Below are positions 46,412 to 55,320 of a DNA stretch of 64,000 bases, in pieces; the first letter of the stretch is position 1, and each line of letters opens with the position of its first letter. The notes under the pieces were generated by a model. It was given only the letters and a program-made list of their open reading frames with translations, had not been told where the DNA came from and ran no database searches. The stretch covers positions 62,001 to 126,000 of the forward strand of contig CAJJAR010000006.1 of NCBI GenBank assembly GCA_905182105.1. Reading direction: 5' to 3'. Both the position numbers and the translations under genes were made by a program. The stretch is from an uncultured Paracoccaceae bacterium. Its GTDB lineage: Bacteria > Pseudomonadota > Alphaproteobacteria > Rhodobacterales > Rhodobacteraceae.

Positions 46412-46806
46412 TGCCAGAAATCACAATCTTCATTGGTGGGCGTAATTTTGAAGTGGCGTGCCAAGCCGGTGAAGAACAGTATTTGCAGGCTGCTGCAAAG
46501 ATGTTGGACGACGAAGCTCAAACTTTGTCAGACCAAGTTGGACGTATGCCCGAAGCACGTATGTTGTTGATGGCGGGCCTAATGCTGGCGGATAAAACCG
46601 CAAGCTTTGAGGACAAGGTAAAACAAACCCAAGGGACACTAAATGAGCGCGATGCGGAGTTGGAAGGCTTGCGTGACATGGCACCACCACCGCCAGAGCG
46701 CGTCGAAGTGTCTGTGATCCCAGCAACTGTCACTGATACTTTGGCAGAATTGGCAGCCCGCGCAGAATCTTTGGCAGCCTCAGTTGAAGAAAAGGCCTCT
46801 GGATAA
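46411..46806 (+). CDS. zapA: cell division protein ZapA
   Basis: ZapA crosslinks FtsZ filaments at the Z-ring. In 131 residues the N-terminal domain (EITIFIGGRNFEVACQAGEEQYL) and the helix with DDEAQTLSDQVGRMPEARML match the family. The C-terminal coiled coil is followed by an unusual acidic-Ala tail (ELAARAESLAASVEEKASG). It is coupled to the coiled-coil gene before it and ends at a hairpin. Confidence 0.93.
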   Translation: MPEITIFIGGRNFEVACQAGEEQYLQAAAKMLDDEAQTLSDQVGRMPEARMLLMAGLMLADKTASFEDKVKQTQGTLNERDAELEGLRDMAPPPPERVEVSVIPATVTDTLAELAARAESLAASVEEKASG

Positions 46807-46840
46807 ATCCAACGGCCTTTTTTCGACTCTATGAACTAAC

Positions 46841-46867
46841 AAAGATGCGTAATTTGCGCATCTTTTT
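46841..46867. terminator. bidirectional terminator between zapA and grxD
   Basis: AAAGATGCG (46841-46849) and CGCATCTTT (46857-46865) form a 9-bp stem with a 7-nt loop, followed by a T-run on the plus strand and an A-rich arm on the other. Confidence 0.85.
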
Positions 46868-46870
46868 AGT

Positions 46871-47233
46871 CTATGTGTTGGCTTCGCGAATTTTGTCTGC
46901 TGCGTCTTTGTCAAACGCCACACCGCTTTCAGCAAACAAGGTGTCCAGTTCGCCGGACAATGTCATCTCAGTGATGATGTCACAGCCGCCGACGAATTCT
47001 CCTTTGACGTATAGCTGTGGAACAGTTGGCCAATCAGAAAACTCTTTGATGCCTTGGCGAATAGCTTCGTCAGCCAAAACATTTACATCAGCAAATTCGA
47101 CGCCCATGTAGTTCAAAACGCCAGCAACTTTGCTGGAGAAACCACACTGTGGCATCTCTTTGGTGCCCTTCATGTACAAAACAACGCTGTTATCGCTGAT
47201 CTGAGTTTGGATTTGTTTTGCTGTATCAGTCAT
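46871..47233 (-). CDS. grxD: monothiol glutaredoxin, Grx4 family
   Basis: This 120-residue protein carries the monothiol active site CGFS (PQCGFSSKVAGVLNYMG) and the glutathione-binding WPTVPQLYVKGEFVGGCDI. Grx4 proteins hold a [2Fe-2S] cluster between subunits or with BolA and deliver it to targets. The bolA gene is the next gene upstream, so a Grx4-BolA pair is encoded together. Confidence 0.96.
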   Translation of the reverse strand: MTDTAKQIQTQISDNSVVLYMKGTKEMPQCGFSSKVAGVLNYMGVEFADVNVLADEAIRQGIKEFSDWPTVPQLYVKGEFVGGCDIITEMTLSGELDTLFAESGVAFDKDAADKIREANT

Positions 47234-47289
47234 CGGATTATCCTTTGGATAGGGTATTATTCGAAACGTCGGCGCGTGGCCTTGGTCAA

Positions 47290-47532
47290 TTATTCTGGAA
47301 CTTTAGTCGTCAGCGCGAGGGCGTGTAGTTCGCCGTGCGAGCCATCCATTTTGCCTTTAAGTGCAGCATAAACAGCGCGTTGTTGTTGAACGCGGTTCTT
47401 ACCTTTGAAGCTTTCGTCGATCACTTCAGCCGCATAGTGATTTCCGTCACCCGCAAGATCAGTGATGGTGATCGCAGCGTTTGAAAAAGTCTCGCGGATC
47501 AAGTCTTCGATGTCTTTGGCCTGCATTGGCAT
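47290..47532 (-). CDS. BolA family protein
   Basis: This small BolA-fold protein has 80 residues from the ATG at 47532, chosen because GGAG lies 8 nt upstream. The family pattern is visible in GDGNHYAAEVIDESFKGKNRVQQQRAVYAAL, where the His can help bind the shared [2Fe-2S] cluster with Grx4. The C-terminus ELHALALTTKVPE is typical. It is cotranscribed with grxD, 57 nt downstream. Confidence 0.95.
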   Translation of the reverse strand: MPMQAKDIEDLIRETFSNAAITITDLAGDGNHYAAEVIDESFKGKNRVQQQRAVYAALKGKMDGSHGELHALALTTKVPE

Positions 47533-47693
47533 GGGCGGCACTCCGGCATGAGAAATTTATAATTGCCTGATAGATTTAGGGGGGCTTTGGTGCAAGCGCA
47601 AGGACATGCATCTGATCTGCGACAACAAAGTGGATCAAAGCCTCTGGTCATTGCTGCATTCTGGGGCGAATATCACTGAAACGGAGGGTCCAA

Positions 47694-48662
47694 ATGGACA
47701 TGTTTGAAAATGCACCAGAGCAGGCTTTGGTATGGCACCGCGCTGGAAAAGGCGCGGCACTTGCGACTGTAATCCAAACATGGGGCAGTGCCCCGCGCCG
47801 GATTGGTGCCCAATTGGCCATTGCAGGTGATGGCGAAATGCAGGGATCGGTTTCGGGTGGCTGCGTGGAGGGCGCCGTGGTTTTTGAGGCGCTTGAGGCG
47901 TTGGCGCAGGGCGAGGCTCGTGTTTTGGAATATGGCGTCAGCGATGGTGATGCTTTTGCAGTGGGCCTAGCCTGTGGTGGCACGATCAAGGTTTTGGTCG
48001 AACCGATTGGCGCAGTCTTTCCAGAGGAACTATTAGCCCAATTGGTAGAGGCGCGCACAACCCGCAAAGGGATCGCTTATGTGGTCGACATCAAAAGTGG
48101 TATGCGTATACTTACCAGCGATGGCTTTGCTGAGCGATTTGTTAAGGACAGTTCAGGTTTCGAAGAGGATGGCATGACGTTTGTAGCTATCCACAATCCA
48201 CCTTTGCGCTTGGCTATTGTTGGTGCGGTTCATATTGCCCAAGCATTAATACCGATGGCGCGCATTGCGGGTTTTGATCCGGTCGTGATTGATCCGCGTG
48301 GTGCTTTTGGCTCAGCTGCACGGTTTCCCGGTGAGACGATCCTCGAGGATTGGCCTGACGAGGCGCTTAAGACTTACGGCGTTGATGCCCGCACCGCATT
48401 GGTGTTGCTGACCCATGATCCCAAATTAGATGATCCGGCATTGCATGTTGGGCTGCGATCAAAGTCTTTTTATATCGGGGCCTTGGGGTCTAAACGAACC
48501 CATGCAAAAAGAGCTGAGCGCTTGCTAGCACATGGTTTTGCACATAAGGACATAGACCGTATTCATGGACCCATTGGGTTAGACATCGGCGCAGCGAGTC
48601 CACAGGAAATTGCTGTCTCGATCCTGTCTGAGATGGTTCAAGTATTGCGCCAGCCAGTATGA
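47694..48662 (+). CDS. XdhC/CoxI-type molybdenum-cofactor maturation protein
   Basis: Proteins of this family help insert sulfurated molybdenum cofactor into xanthine-dehydrogenase-type enzymes. The 322 residues include the N-terminal motif TWGSAPRRIGAQLAI, the CVEG/GGC region (SVSGGCVEGAVVFEALEAL), ACGGTIKVLVEPI, and a C-terminal Rossmann part (AIVGAVHIAQALIPMARIAGFD). It overlaps the next gene (ATGA) and heads the molybdenum hydroxylase cluster. Confidence 0.93.
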   Translation: MDMFENAPEQALVWHRAGKGAALATVIQTWGSAPRRIGAQLAIAGDGEMQGSVSGGCVEGAVVFEALEALAQGEARVLEYGVSDGDAFAVGLACGGTIKVLVEPIGAVFPEELLAQLVEARTTRKGIAYVVDIKSGMRILTSDGFAERFVKDSSGFEEDGMTFVAIHNPPLRLAIVGAVHIAQALIPMARIAGFDPVVIDPRGAFGSAARFPGETILEDWPDEALKTYGVDARTALVLLTHDPKLDDPALHVGLRSKSFYIGALGSKRTHAKRAERLLAHGFAHKDIDRIHGPIGLDIGAASPQEIAVSILSEMVQVLRQPV

Positions 48663-49684
48663 ATTTTGGTTCGGTTCTAACATCTCAAGCTGTTGGGGCT
48701 TTGCTTGCCCATTCGCTTCATGTTCAGTCTGGCGCGAACGGTACCAGTTACAGGATTGCTAAGGGCACTGTCCTTACGAATGAACATATCAAAGACCTTT
48801 TAGCGGATCAGCAGACTGACATTGTTGTCGCGCGTCTTGAAGATGGGGACGTTGAGGAAAACGAGGCTGCGACACTATTGGCGGCAGCCGTTGTGCCAGA
48901 TGCTGCGCAATTTGGGTTGCGAATTTCGGCTGCAGGGGCAGGGCGCGTCAATCTATATGCAATCAACGCAGGGGTTGTAGAGATTGATGAGGCTGCTGTA
49001 ATGGCGCTAAACGCTGTTGATCCGATGATTACAATGGCAACGGTCCCACAATTCCATCGGACTGATAGCAACGGTATGATCGCAACGATCAAGATTATTG
49101 CCTATTCGGTCCCGCAATCGTCATTGTCACAGGCCGCAAGCGTAGCTGCCAATGCCATTCGTATTGCGACACTGCAGTATCGAACTGCTACGTTGATCGA
49201 AACGCAGGTTGGCGATGAAATGCTCTCATTCAAGGGCCGTGACGCCATGCGTGGGCGATTGGATCGTTTTGGTGTCGAGCTGCTTGAACGAACGGTTGTG
49301 CCACATAATGAGGCGGCGATTACGACGGCTTTGTCAGAAGCTGAAGGGGAGTTCGTCTTGTTGCTCACGGCCTCTGCAACGTCTGACCCCATGGATGTTG
49401 GTCCCCAAGCGTTGCGCCAAGCAGGTGGTCAGGTCACAGGTTTTGGAATGCCGGTTGATCCCGGGAACCTTTTGTTTTTTGGTCAGTTAGACGCAAAGCC
49501 AGTGATCGGGTTGCCTGGCTGCGCGCGGTCCCCTGCGTTAAATGGTGCGGATTGGGTTCTGGAACGACTGCTGTGTGGAATTTCCTTGTCACAAGGGGAC
49601 ATTGCAGCGATGGGGGTGGGTGGTTTGCTTAAGGAAATCCCAACCAGACCCCAGCCACGCGCAAGAGTTTTGCCAAGAACGTAG
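48659..49684 (+). CDS. molybdopterin-binding (MoCF/MoeA-like) protein
   Basis: This 341-residue protein overlaps the xdhC stop and precedes coxS. The C-terminal half has the molybdopterin-binding fold features ([75 protein letters not shown]). Such proteins are found beside form II CO dehydrogenase-like genes and are thought to act in cofactor insertion or delivery. The exact step is not known. Confidence 0.84.
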   Translation: MNFGSVLTSQAVGALLAHSLHVQSGANGTSYRIAKGTVLTNEHIKDLLADQQTDIVVARLEDGDVEENEAATLLAAAVVPDAAQFGLRISAAGAGRVNLYAINAGVVEIDEAAVMALNAVDPMITMATVPQFHRTDSNGMIATIKIIAYSVPQSSLSQAASVAANAIRIATLQYRTATLIETQVGDEMLSFKGRDAMRGRLDRFGVELLERTVVPHNEAAITTALSEAEGEFVLLLTASATSDPMDVGPQALRQAGGQVTGFGMPVDPGNLLFFGQLDAKPVIGLPGCARSPALNGADWVLERLLCGISLSQGDIAAMGVGGLLKEIPTRPQPRARVLPRT

Positions 49685-49781
49685 GGTCATTAGGCCTGCC
49701 GTAAGGGAAGTTTTTTGTTCTCAAGTGGCCCGCATCATGCTTAACTCAATTCAATTAAAACGAAACAACAGGGAGAGAGAT

Positions 49782-50267
49782 ATGGCACAGGTCACGATGA
49801 TCGTGAATGGCAGAGCCGCGTCTGGCACAGTTGAGGGACGCACGCTTTTGTCTTCATTCTTGCGCGAGACGTTGGATTTGACCGGAACGCACGTTGGGTG
49901 CGACACCAGCCAATGTGGGGCATGCGTGGTTCACGTTGATGGGGTCGCTGTTAAATCTTGCACCATGCTTGCTGCCGAGGCTGATGGCACAGATGTTGCG
50001 ACGATTGAAGGCCAAGCGGCACCTGATGGCACGTTGAATATAATCCAACAAGCGTTTCAGGACCACCATGGTTTGCAATGTGGATTCTGCACCCCGGGTA
50101 TGGTGATGACGACTGCGGCATTGTTGAAAGACAATCCCAAGCCGTCCGAACAAGAAATTCGTGTGCATTTGGAGGGTAATATTTGCCGCTGCACCGGATA
50201 CCACAACATCATCAAGGCAATCTATGCCGCGTCCGGACAGGACGTTGCTGCATTGGGTGCTGATTAA
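49782..50267 (+). CDS. coxS: CoxS-like [2Fe-2S] subunit of a molybdenum hydroxylase
   Basis: This small iron-sulfur subunit has 161 residues from the ATG at 49782 after GGGAGAG. The first [2Fe-2S] cluster Cys are in [16 protein letters not shown] and the second cluster in [14 protein letters not shown] and [13 protein letters not shown]. It transfers electrons from the Mo centre to the FAD subunit. It is the first of coxS-coxL-coxM, the form II order. A terminator-like hairpin lies just after it. Confidence 0.93.
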   Translation: MAQVTMIVNGRAASGTVEGRTLLSSFLRETLDLTGTHVGCDTSQCGACVVHVDGVAVKSCTMLAAEADGTDVATIEGQAAPDGTLNIIQQAFQDHHGLQCGFCTPGMVMTTAALLKDNPKPSEQEIRVHLEGNICRCTGYHNIIKAIYAASGQDVAALGAD

Positions 50268-50322
50268 CTTCAAACGAACGGGGAAGGGAGAGTTTCCCAG
50301 CGTTTCAGTCCAAACATCATGG

Positions 50323-50344
50323 AAAGGCGGATGTCCCGCCTTTT
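50323..50344 (+). terminator. intrinsic terminator/attenuator between coxS and coxL
   Basis: AAAGGCGG (50323-50330), a 5-nt loop ATGTC, and CCGCCTTT (50336-50343) with a T-run form a compact terminator-like hairpin in the middle of the cluster, 57 nt before coxL. It may make coxS more abundant than coxL. Confidence 0.72.
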
Positions 50345-50400
50345 GACCAAACATCAGCGTATGATTGACAACAGTTGATCTGCGATAGGGAGGAAAGACC

Positions 50401-52782
50401 ATGCCAAAAGACGGTGAGATTAAAAGCGGAATTGGTGCCAGCAGTAAGCGGCGCGAGGACGTTCGGTTCCTAACAGGGAACGGCAATTATACAGATGACA
50501 TCAATATTCGCGGACAAGCCTACGTGTTCTTCCTGCGCTCAGATGTTGCCCACGGCACATTAAATTCTGTTGACACATCTGCCGCAGCTGCGATGCCGGG
50601 TGTTGTCAAGATTTTCACGGGTGCTGACTTTGAAGCTGTTGGTGGTATCCCTTGTGGTTGGCTTGTAACCGACAAGCACGGCGAACCGATGCAGGAACCT
50701 AAACACCCTGTTTTGGCGCATGGAAAAGTACGCCACGTTGGCGAACCAATTGCTGCTGTTGTAGCTGATAGTTTGGAACAGGCACGCGATGCAGCAGAGG
50801 CGATCGAGGTCGATATTTCTGAGCTGTCGGCTGTGATCAACATGAAGGACGCCTTTAAAGAGGGCGCAACCAAGGTCCACGACGATTTAACATCCAATCT
50901 TTGTTACGATTGGGGATTTGTTGAAGAAAACAAAGGCGCGGTTGATGAGGCATTTAAGAACGCCCACCACGTGACCACGCTTGAGTTGGTCAACAACCGC
51001 CTTGTGGCAAACCCGATGGAACCGCGTGTTGCCATTGGTGATTATGCCCGTAGCGATGAACAACACACGCTCTATACCACGTCCCAAAACCCGCACGTAA
51101 TCCGTCTGTTGATGGGCGCATTTGTTTTGGGCATTCCGGAACACAAACTGCGCGTTATCTCACCAGATGTTGGCGGCGGATTTGGTACTAAAATCTTCCA
51201 TTATCAGGAAGAAGCGTTTTGCACCTTTGCGGCCAAGGCCTGTAATCGCCCAGTGAAATGGACCTCGTCGCGTTCAGAGGCATTCATGTCGGATGCACAT
51301 GGTCGTGACCACGTTACCACCATTCAGTTGGCGCTTGATAAAGACAACAACTTTACAGCCCTACGCACGGATACTTTGGCCAACATGGGTGCATATTTAT
51401 CCACCTTCGCTTCATCCGTTCCAACATGGCTGCATGGCACGTTGATGGCGGGCAATTACAAAACTCCGCTGATCTATGTGAACGTCAAAGCGATGTTTAC
51501 CAACACGGTGCCTGTGGATGCGTATCGCGGCGCTGGACGCCCTGAAGCGACCTATCAAATCGAACGTGTTATCGACATGGCTGCGCGTGAATTGGGCGCT
51601 GATCCAGTTGCATTACGTCGTCAGAACTATGTGACTGAATTCCCATATGCCACGCCTGTGGCAGTGGAATATGACACGGGTGATTATCACGCGACGATGG
51701 ATAAATTGGAAGAGATCGGTGATTTCACCGGCTTTGAAGCACGCCGCAAAGAATCCGAAGCCAAAGGCAAATGGCGTGGGCTTGGCATCAACAACTACAT
51801 TGAGGCTTGTGGCATCGCGCCGTCGAACCTTGTTGGTCAGTTGGGTGCGCGTGCAGGTCTTTATGATGCTGCTACTGTGCGTGTGAACGCTACGGGTTCC
51901 ATCTCAGTTATGGTCGGGGCGCACAGCCACGGGCAGGGGCACGAAACCGCATTTCCGCAGGTCGTTGCAGATATGATTGGTATCGACGAAAGTCAGATCG
52001 ATATTGTCCATGGCGATACCTCTAAGATCCCATTCGGGATGGGCACCTACGGTTCGCGTTCCCTCGCGGTTTGTGGATCTGCAATGGTACGCGCCACGGA
52101 AAAGATCATCGCGAAGGCCAAGAAGATTGCGGCTCACCTTCTGGAGGCGTCAGACACTGATATCGAACTAAAGGACGGTATGTTCAGCGTTGCAGGCACG
52201 GACAAGTCAGTGGCTTGGGGCGATGTTACCTTGGCTGCTTACGTTCCACATAACTATCCTTTGGAAGAGATCGAACCTGGTTTGGAAGAAACTGCGTTCT
52301 ATGATCCGTCAAACTTTACTTATCCTGCAGGTGCTTATGCCTGTGAAGTTGAAGTTGATCCGGATACCGGCAAAGTTACGATTGAACGGTTTGCCGCTGC
52401 GGATGATTTTGGCAACGTCATCAATCCGATGATCGTTTCTGGACAAGTACATGGTGGGATCGCCCAAGGGGTTGGTCAAGCTTTGCTTGAGGGATGTTCC
52501 TATGATGAGGAAAGTGGCCAGTTGTTGACGGGGTCCTACATGGATTACGCGATGCCACGTGCCGATGATCTGCCATTCTATTCGGTTGATCATTCTTGCC
52601 AAACGCCTTGCACACACAACCCATTGGGTGTGAAGGGATGCGGTGAGGCTGGTGCGATTGGATCGCCTCCATCGGTTGTAAATGCTGTGATTGATGCGCT
52701 CCATTCGGGCGGTAAGAAGGTGGCGCATATAGATATGCCACTGACGCCGGACCGCGTGTGGAATGCGATCAATAACGCTTGA
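50401..52782 (+). CDS. coxL: CoxL-like molybdopterin subunit, form II CO dehydrogenase family
   Basis: This catalytic subunit has 793 residues. The active-site loop reads AYRGAGRPE, the form II signature; genuine CO-oxidising form I enzymes have AYRCSFR. The active-site Glu is in GVKGCGEAGAIGSPP and Moco contacts include VGGGFGTKIFHYQEE and GSRSLAVCGSA. The physiological substrate of form II is not settled and may not be CO. Substrate loop VPVDAYRGAG and the GQGHETAFPQVVAD segment are intact, so the enzyme is probably active. Confidence 0.92.
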   Translation: MPKDGEIKSGIGASSKRREDVRFLTGNGNYTDDINIRGQAYVFFLRSDVAHGTLNSVDTSAAAAMPGVVKIFTGADFEAVGGIPCGWLVTDKHGEPMQEPKHPVLAHGKVRHVGEPIAAVVADSLEQARDAAEAIEVDISELSAVINMKDAFKEGATKVHDDLTSNLCYDWGFVEENKGAVDEAFKNAHHVTTLELVNNRLVANPMEPRVAIGDYARSDEQHTLYTTSQNPHVIRLLMGAFVLGIPEHKLRVISPDVGGGFGTKIFHYQEEAFCTFAAKACNRPVKWTSSRSEAFMSDAHGRDHVTTIQLALDKDNNFTALRTDTLANMGAYLSTFASSVPTWLHGTLMAGNYKTPLIYVNVKAMFTNTVPVDAYRGAGRPEATYQIERVIDMAARELGADPVALRRQNYVTEFPYATPVAVEYDTGDYHATMDKLEEIGDFTGFEARRKESEAKGKWRGLGINNYIEACGIAPSNLVGQLGARAGLYDAATVRVNATGSISVMVGAHSHGQGHETAFPQVVADMIGIDESQIDIVHGDTSKIPFGMGTYGSRSLAVCGSAMVRATEKIIAKAKKIAAHLLEASDTDIELKDGMFSVAGTDKSVAWGDVTLAAYVPHNYPLEEIEPGLEETAFYDPSNFTYPAGAYACEVEVDPDTGKVTIERFAAADDFGNVINPMIVSGQVHGGIAQGVGQALLEGCSYDEESGQLLTGSYMDYAMPRADDLPFYSVDHSCQTPCTHNPLGVKGCGEAGAIGSPPSVVNAVIDALHSGGKKVAHIDMPLTPDRVWNAINNA

Positions 52783-52866
52783 ATTTGAGGTTGGGGCATT
52801 GCCCCAGCTCTTGTGATGTTTTGGCCATTTAACCCAGCAATGGGCGGCCAACTGAAAGGACAAAAG

Positions 52867-53655
52867 ATGTATAACTTTGAATTTGAGAAACCCAGCAGCA
52901 TTGCCGATGCAGTTGCAGCATTGGGAGGCGACGAGGCGCAGGCCATGGGTGGGGGGCAGACCCTTATCCCAACGCTGAAACAACGCCTTGCTTCGCCAAC
53001 AACATTGGTAAGTCTGTCTAACATTCCTGAGATGCAAGGCATTTGCACTGGCGACGACGGCGCACTGTGCATTGGCGGGTCAACGACACACGGCGCTGTT
53101 GCATCCGGAGCTGGCGCTTATCCTGGCCTAGCAGCGCTTGCAGGGCATATCGGTGATCCTGCAGTCCGCAATCGTGGGACAATTGGCGGCTCACTAGCCA
53201 ACAACGATCCATCTGCATGTTATCCTGCGGCGGCTTTGGCATCAGGTGCCACGTTGGTCACCAATACACGTGAAATCGCGGCGGATGACTATTTTCTAGG
53301 GATGTTTGAAACGGCTTTGGAGGAAGGCGAAATCGTCACCGAGGTGCGTTTCCCAATTCCAGAGGTTTCGCACTACGAAAAGTTCGTACAACCAGCATCG
53401 CGTTTTGCGCTTGTTGGTGTGATGGTGGCGAAGTTCGCTGATGGCGTGCGAGTTGCGATCACGGGGGCGTCCGAAGAGGGCGTGTTCCGTTGGGCCGAGG
53501 CTGAAGCGGCGTTATCAGCTAACTTCTCATCAGATGCGTTAGATGGTCTGATATTGGATGCGGACAATATGATTGGTGACTTGCATGGTTCCAAAGAGTA
53601 CCGCGCGCACCTATGTGGTGTGATTGCCAAACGGGCTGTGGCCAAGGCAGCTTGA
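52867..53655 (+). CDS. coxM: CoxM-like FAD-binding subunit
   Basis: This medium subunit has 262 residues from the ATG at 52867 after AGGA. FAD-binding motifs are AMGGGQTLIPTLKQRL and TIGGSLANNDPSACYPAAA. It passes electrons from CoxS to quinone or another acceptor. An upstream in-frame start was rejected. It ends the coxSLM set before a strong terminator. Confidence 0.92.
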   Translation: MYNFEFEKPSSIADAVAALGGDEAQAMGGGQTLIPTLKQRLASPTTLVSLSNIPEMQGICTGDDGALCIGGSTTHGAVASGAGAYPGLAALAGHIGDPAVRNRGTIGGSLANNDPSACYPAAALASGATLVTNTREIAADDYFLGMFETALEEGEIVTEVRFPIPEVSHYEKFVQPASRFALVGVMVAKFADGVRVAITGASEEGVFRWAEAEAALSANFSSDALDGLILDADNMIGDLHGSKEYRAHLCGVIAKRAVAKAA

Positions 53656-53673
53656 TTTAGGCCGAGTTAAACG

Positions 53674-53709
53674 AAAGGCCCCGTTGGATTGTATCCAGCG
53701 GGGCCTTTT
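53674..53709. terminator. terminator after coxM, also facing the SDR gene
   Basis: AAAGGCCCCGTTGGAT (53674-53689) pairs with ATCCAGCGGGGCCTTT (53693-53708) over 16 positions with one wobble, around a 3-nt loop, with a T-run. Confidence 0.92.
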
Positions 53710-53740
53710 GTTCGATAAAGCGATTAGTTTTTTGAAGCGA

Positions 53741-54490
53741 TTAGATAGAGCCAGCTTCGATCATAAAGTTTGAAGCGGTGCACATCGCTGCATCGTCTGA
53801 TGCGAGGAACAATACCATTCGTGCAACGTATACTGGGTCAATCAGATCAGGCAGGCATTGGCTTTTGCGATGGGCCTCTAACCCTTCTGGTGTTGCCCAC
53901 AATTCCTTCTGGCGATCCGTCATAATCCAGCCGGGGACGACAGTATTAATGCGAATGCGATGTTGCCCCAGATCACGCGCCATTGTGCGGGTCAGACCGT
54001 GAACTGCGGCCTTGGCCGTTGCATAGGCTGGAAAGCCGCCAACGGTTTCCCACCATGAGTTTGAGCCTAGATTGATGATCGATCCGCCACTCATCACAAT
54101 CATCGCAGGTGCCACGGCCTGAATAGCGAAGAACATGTGGCGCAGGTTGGTGTCCATGCGTTCGTCCCAATATTCGGGTGTTACGTCCTGCCAGTTGTGG
54201 CGGTCATCGCGGGCCGCGTTGTTGGCAAGGACACTGAAAGGGCCAATCTGATTGGCCAGTTTGGCAATTGCGGACTGCATCTCTGGAATATTGCGTAAAT
54301 CGCATATGGCATGCGGGGCACCGGTAGCCTCCGTTACAAGCGCGGAGTTCTCAACGTCGCGATCAAGGAAGGCGACGTGGGCACCTTGGGCGGCAAATGC
54401 TTCAACCGTCATGCGGCCAATACCGGATGCGCCACCTGTGACGAGAACTGATTTGCCCTTGAGGCTGGGATAATTGGCGAATTGGGACAT
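53741..54490 (-). CDS. short-chain dehydrogenase/reductase
   Basis: This 249-residue SDR has the NAD(P) motif TGGASGIGRMTVEAFAAQG, the NAAR equivalent LANNAARDDRH, and the catalytic Ser-Tyr-Lys set seen as LGSNSWWETVGGFPAYATAKAA. The acidic residue after the second strand (FLDRDVENS) suggests NAD rather than NADP. The substrate is unknown. It is downstream of infC on the same strand but a terminator separates them. Confidence 0.9.
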   Translation of the reverse strand: MSQFANYPSLKGKSVLVTGGASGIGRMTVEAFAAQGAHVAFLDRDVENSALVTEATGAPHAICDLRNIPEMQSAIAKLANQIGPFSVLANNAARDDRHNWQDVTPEYWDERMDTNLRHMFFAIQAVAPAMIVMSGGSIINLGSNSWWETVGGFPAYATAKAAVHGLTRTMARDLGQHRIRINTVVPGWIMTDRQKELWATPEGLEAHRKSQCLPDLIDPVYVARMVLFLASDDAAMCTASNFMIEAGSI

Positions 54491-54515
54491 TGAGCACTCC
54501 GGTCAGTAGAAATGA

Positions 54516-54547
54516 AAAAGGCCGCACGACAAGCGGTGCGGCCTTTT
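54516..54547 (-). terminator. terminator of infC
   Basis: AAAAGGCCGCAC (54516-54527) and GTGCGGCCTTTT (54536-54547) form a perfect 12-bp stem with an 8-nt loop, 22 nt after the infC stop; the A-tract gives the T-run on the minus strand. Confidence 0.9.
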
Positions 54548-54569
54548 AAAAAGTCTTCGGTGAAACAGC

Positions 54570-55121
54570 TTAGCCTTTTGAAGGCAGCTGACCGATAAGC
54601 ATGACCATTTGGCGGCCTTCCATCTTCGGGAAGTTTTCGACTTTGCCGTGCTCTTTTGTATCTTCTGCAACGCGTTCTAGTAATTCGCGACCCAAGTTAA
54701 GGTGGGCCATCTCGCGGCCACGGAAACGAAGGGTAACTTTTACTTTGTCGCCGTTTTCAAGAAACTTGAAAACGTTGCGCATTTTGACTTCGTAATCATT
54801 GGTGTCCGTATTCGGACGGAATTTGACTTCCTTGATCTCAATGATCTTTTGTTTCTTGCGTGCCTCAGATTCGCGTTTCTGGGTCTCGTATTTAAACTTG
54901 CCGAAATCCATGATCTTACATACTGGTGGATTGGCGTTTGGCGAGATCTCTACTAGATCAAGACTGGCTTCGTCAGCCATCACCATAGCGCGGGATGGGG
55001 AAACAACGCCTACGTTTTCGCCGTCAGCGCCAATGAGGCGGATTTCAGCATTGCGGATTTTGTCGTTGATGCGTGGGCCAGTGTCACGTTGTGGCGGCGC
55101 GTTATGAGGTCTGCGAGCGAT
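54570..55121 (-). CDS. infC: translation initiation factor IF-3 with a non-AUG (ATC) start
   Basis: IF-3 binds the 30S subunit and checks the start codon. The 183 residues begin [19 protein letters not shown] after the initiator and contain the IF3 N-domain ([19 protein letters not shown]) and C-domain ([21 protein letters not shown]). The start is set at 55121 (ATC) because AAAGGA lies 8 nt upstream, the reading frame has no ATG before a far upstream TTG, and that TTG has no ribosome site. A non-AUG start of infC is the known basis of IF-3 autoregulation (AUU in E. coli). Confidence 0.9.
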   Translation of the reverse strand: MARRPHNAPPQRDTGPRINDKIRNAEIRLIGADGENVGVVSPSRAMVMADEASLDLVEISPNANPPVCKIMDFGKFKYETQKRESEARKKQKIIEIKEVKFRPNTDTNDYEVKMRNVFKFLENGDKVKVTLRFRGREMAHLNLGRELLERVAEDTKEHGKVENFPKMEGRQMVMLIGQLPSKG

Positions 55122-55135
55122 GAGATTCGTCCTTT
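55119..55135 (-). promoter_or_regulatory. ribosome site and ATC start codon of infC
   Basis: On the minus strand AAAGGA (55130-55135), 8 nt, then ATC (55119-55121) decides the start of infC. Confidence 0.8.
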
Positions 55136-55320
55136 GGTTATTGCATGTATCTAATAGTGCAAAGTAAGCATTGGCGTAGCCCTCCGCAAGACGCAATTTC
55201 AGCTGCTATGTGCCAAAATCGCACGTATTCCCCCTTGTACCTTTCTTTTTGCCCCCTCATTTGACACCTCATACAGCGCACTACCAATATCTGCGTTTGA
55301 ATGTCTGAGGGGACAAAGTT

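Noticed and set aside
50401-52782. Genuine CO dehydrogenase (form I)
   Set aside because: The active-site loop is AYRGAGR and not AYRCSFR, and the gene order is S-L-M.
52786-52815. Hairpin TGGGGC-ATT-GCCCCA between coxL and coxM as a third copy of the REP-like repeat
   Set aside because: Only the first hairpin resembles the other copies. The diagnostic CTCCCCCAGAGTTTAT block is absent.
55122-55196. Longer infC starting at a TTG at 55196
   Set aside because: No Shine-Dalgarno precedes it, and the added 25 residues do not resemble IF-3.
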